A stretch of 64,000 bases of DNA from Tyto alba. Lineage: Eukaryota > Chordata > Aves > Strigiformes > Tytonidae. Shown piece after piece: positions 61,151-64,000 of the stretch. The translations under genes were made by a program, and so were the position numbers. Location of the stretch: NCBI RefSeq assembly GCF_018691265.1, contig NW_024881330.1:15561386-15625385 (forward strand), read 5' to 3'. The first letter of the stretch is position 1. Every line of letters starts with the position of its first letter. The notes under the pieces were generated by a model that saw only the letters and a program-made list of their open reading frames with translations, was not told the origin of the DNA and did no database searches.

Positions 61151-63739
61151 GGGCGACAGGGGGTTTGAGCAGTTAGGTATTGAACCAGGGTTTGCTCAGC
61201 ACATGCGACTCGGAGCCTGCAGCTTGCTGTGTGCACGGACCTCTGCCAGGGACAGGACGGCTCTCCTGGGTCGTGGGGGCATGCTGCAGCAACCCCAGGC
61301 ACATGTCTCTTGCCTTCTTGCCTCCGTATTGGGAAGAGGGCTCAAGTTGCCCATCTGCTTTCAAGGGGTCTGCAGAAATGATTTGAAACCGTTCAGCAAG
61401 TTTAATTTTGGGGAAGAGAGGGTATGGGAGAAGAGATGGCTGTGAACAGGGGGAGTGGGGTGGGAGAGGGAAGCAGGCCAGCGTGTCTGTGTAGCCCCAG
61501 TTTGGGACTGAGTGGGCTACGAGTAGTGTGATGCTTGCAGGAGGATTAGAGAAATGAGGGCTTCAGTATCTCTGAAACAAGAAAAGGAAGAGTTTGGTGT
61601 ATTGTGCTCACGTTCCTGAATGAAACTATTTTACAGTGGTTCCGCTAAAAGGTTTTAGCACCAGAGAGAAAATGGGAACGTTTCAATTCTCTTTACAAGG
61701 ATAGTCTATTTGCATTAATTCTTTTGTGTTACATTGAAGGGAATGTCCTGGCAAAATGTCATTTGAAAGGATTATTTTAGAATTTAAATGTGTCTTGCCA
61801 ATCCCTTCTTTCTTTTATTCACCTCCAAGAAGAGCAGGGAAATGTATGCTGAAATAAATTTTGGCTTCCTAGCTATTTAGGGGCATATGAGTAAAAGTTA
61901 TTTCAAAAGAACTTAAGGCTTACAGAATGGAAAACCTTTACTCCTGTAGTTCATTGCAGCTGAAGAAATTTATGTTTACATCTCCACTTTTCAGTTTTGG
62001 TTTGTGGTGCTAGGACACAGGTTTACAACCTTAAAAAGGTAGAAGCTTGGCTTGGATGGTGATGTCTATTATGCAGTCTTGTCTAGGTCTTGCTTCTCTC
62101 CTTGTCTACAGCCCTTGTAAAGTTGTTTTTATTGCGATTTCGATGTATGTAAATTCTGCAAAGCAGTGATGAATTGAAAATGAATAATAACTTAGCACTT
62201 GATTTTGAGTAGTACACTTGACACAGTGAAATTAGACTTTTATTGCATTATATTTTTAATATATTTTAAAAAGAAAGAAAGATAATTGACTGTTTCTCAC
62301 TGAACTTTATAAATTACAACTGTTAGTCATTCCAAAAAAGAAATAAACTTGAGTGAGGCGTAACAGGATCTGCTCTATGACTTTTGGCAGAAGATAAGCA
62401 ATACTGCAGGATGTACTTTTTACAGATGCTGCAGTCTGAACAAAACTTTGTCATAGGCCATTTCTAATTTCTCATCCGCTTGTGACCATATTGTGTTCTT
62501 GTTGTAATTGATTATGAAGAGATGGAACAGTCAAGAATATTAGTATTTTCTACTGTGACTTAGCAGGTAAGCTTAGTAGGGATTGAATACCACCTAACCT
62601 GCTCTGTAAACCTAAAGCTATAGTTTGGGAGCTGTATATTCACAGTCAAATGGGTTTCCATTTTCTTATTGTACCCCTGCTGATCCTGCAAAGTTGATTG
62701 TTTGTTTTGCTACTGCCCTCTTTTGCTCTGTTCAGTAATCAAGGACTGAGGACATGCTTGTGTAGCACATTTGGTTCTTAAAACATATTTTAAGCTTGTT
62801 TCTTTATTGATATTCACCTCTGATAACTTTTGACCTCACAGTGGAGATGAAGCAGGGGCCAACAGCAATTCTGACGAGAGAAGCGATAACAGAGAATCCT
62901 TGTGCTAGTAAGGTCACAGAGTCCTTCAAACAGAGGTGAAGCTCCTGTCCTACCAAAAAAGGTCCCCTGGTGGGTAAGCATGAGTGTGCTGTTCTCAGAC
63001 AAACAAAACATATACTCTGTTCTGTGTGTCCATGTTCATAAAAGGTATTCCTTGTGGGAAACTACCAGAGGTATTACATCTGGTCCTGTTGTTCAGGTAA
63101 GGTGTCTCATGCAGCATGGCCGAGCCTCTACATTGCCAAAATAGATGACTTTGGGACTTTAAGCCAGTTGACAGAACTGTTGTTTTGGATATTTTTTTCA
63201 AAAAAAGTGTTTTCTTCTGACGCAGTATATCATAATTCCTCCCCAAAATAAGGACATCAGCACAAATACAAAGATGTGCTCTTTACTGAGACAGACATGG
63301 GACTGTTGACTAATGTCCAGGAGATAGCATGTTGTCCATTTTGCTTGCAATGTTTAGGGAATAATTCTTCTGTGTGAGGAAAGAGAGTGAAAATGTAGCT
63401 TGGAAAGCCTGAAAACCACCCTGACGTGCCTCCGGTCCAGCAGCCACCTTGCTGAAGCACTAGGCCAAAATTTCTTGGCTCCTGGGTCAGGTCTGTGTGG
63501 AATGGTGCTGGGATCCATAAATCAAGGTTATTCAGTAACATGATTGTTAAACTCCATTTGACTTTCATTCTGCATTTATCAGAAAGAACCATATAGAACT
63601 GAATAAACAAACAAAAGAAAATCCTTAATTTTAGGAGCAATTATTCTAAAAAAAAAAAAGGCAATCCAAGGGAAACTGTGCAAAATACATTTTTGTTTCC
63701 AAGGGAAACAGTAATGAGAAAGAGTTAGGTCACTGTGGG
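61151..63739. other. Intron 1 block, nothing recognised
   Basis: AT-rich intronic DNA with short chance frames and an A12 run near 63,648. No exon, repeat family or RNA gene was recognised. Confidence 0.5.
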
Positions 63740-63764
63740 AAAAAAAAAAACAAAAAAAAAAAAA
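63740..63764 (+). repeat. A11-C-A13 tract
   Basis: Two A runs separated by one C, ending about 50 bases before a tRNA-derived SINE. It does not appear to be that element's tail, because the element reads in the + direction away from it. Confidence 0.9.
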
Positions 63765-63815
63765 CGCATAGAAAACCTTTATTAACAAGGACGTGGAAAC
63801 AGAGCTTATCTTTTT

Positions 63816-63995
63816 GGGCAGCTTTGCCTAATAGATAAGGCCCTGGACTGGAAGTGGGTTCAAATCCCAGCTTTGCTGGAGAATTTTGGTCAACTTAGAC
63901 CTGTCAGTTAGTGCCCCTGTAATTTCTTTTTGCAAAGAGAATGTAATACAGTTTGTCCTCTGAGAAGTGTTCAGAGTAAAGATGAGGTATTCGTG
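63816..63995 (+). repeat. MIR-type tRNA-derived SINE
   Basis: A tRNA-like head has an A-box region (TTGCCTAATAGATAAGG, 63,824-63,840) and a perfect B box GGTTCAAATCC (63,857-63,867). It is followed by CAGCTTTGCTGG, a degraded ACCTGTCAGTTAGTGCCCCTG and a tail resembling the MIR 3' end. The order matches the amniote MIR family in which the head reads ggataaggcactggact. No tRNA cloverleaf with paired acceptor and anticodon arms can be drawn, so it is not a tRNA gene. Its 3' end may extend beyond 63,995. Confidence 0.7.
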
Positions 63996-64000
63996 TGGTC

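Larger units (their letters stand above)
23847..64000 (+). other. EXT1: EXT1 intron 1 (5' part)
   Basis: Everything downstream of the donor to the window end is intronic by position. EXT1 exon 2, which should continue with a Tyr-Asp-Tyr-Arg start and the SFRFLEAL region, is not found in any frame. EXT1 intron 1 is exceptionally long in mammals (hundreds of kilobases), so an open intron of more than 40 kb is expected. It is close to ordinary AT-rich composition once past 24,180. Confidence 0.93.

Noticed and set aside
63816..63890. tRNA gene
   Set aside because: A and B boxes are present, but acceptor and anticodon stems cannot be paired and the sequence continues as a SINE body.
23847..64000. 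EXT1 exon 2 or later exons
   Set aside because: None of the expected continuing protein segments (for example the SFRFLEAL region) is found in any frame.
1..64000. CRISPR array, operon, phage or bacterial defence system
   Set aside because: The sequence is vertebrate genomic DNA with introns, LINEs and CpG islands. No regular repeat-spacer array or gene cluster exists.

Overview
The window is vertebrate nuclear DNA, almost certainly from a bird. It holds several CR1 LINE 3' ends, both young ones in the typical avian style and one old amniote-type copy. It also holds decayed MIR-like tRNA-derived SINEs. No Alu or L1 elements were seen, and there is one large CpG-island promoter. The only confidently identified gene is EXT1 (exostosin-1, a heparan sulfate co-polymerase subunit), of which only the first coding exon is present, on the + strand.

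Layout. Positions 1-21,440 are upstream intergenic sequence with no supported gene: a MIR fragment near 1.7 kb, an old CR1 near 5.7 kb, a cluster of three same-orientation CR1 tails at 10.7-12.8 kb, and simple repeats. Positions 21,440-24,180 are a CpG island. It contains a CTCF-like motif, long G runs, a TATA-less promoter with GC boxes and a CCAAT box, a GC-rich 5' leader with several upstream ORFs and a GGGCC/GGGCT repeat, and EXT1 exon 1 (ATG at 22,894, coding to 23,846, donor GTAAGT at 23,847). From 23,847 to the window end is EXT1 intron 1, more than 40 kb and still open. EXT1 exon 2 is not in the window. The intron carries MIR-like fragments, a minus-strand CR1, simple repeats, some AT-rich blocks that could be conserved noncoding elements, and one minus-strand open segment framed by good splice-site sequences.

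No multi-gene system is visible. The points most worth a second look are the translational layout of the EXT1 leader, the loss of a glycosylation sequon in the EXT1 stem relative to the human protein, a tandem splice donor that would produce an immediate stop, and the possible antisense exon at 44,994-45,173. Most other open frames are chance or repeat-derived.
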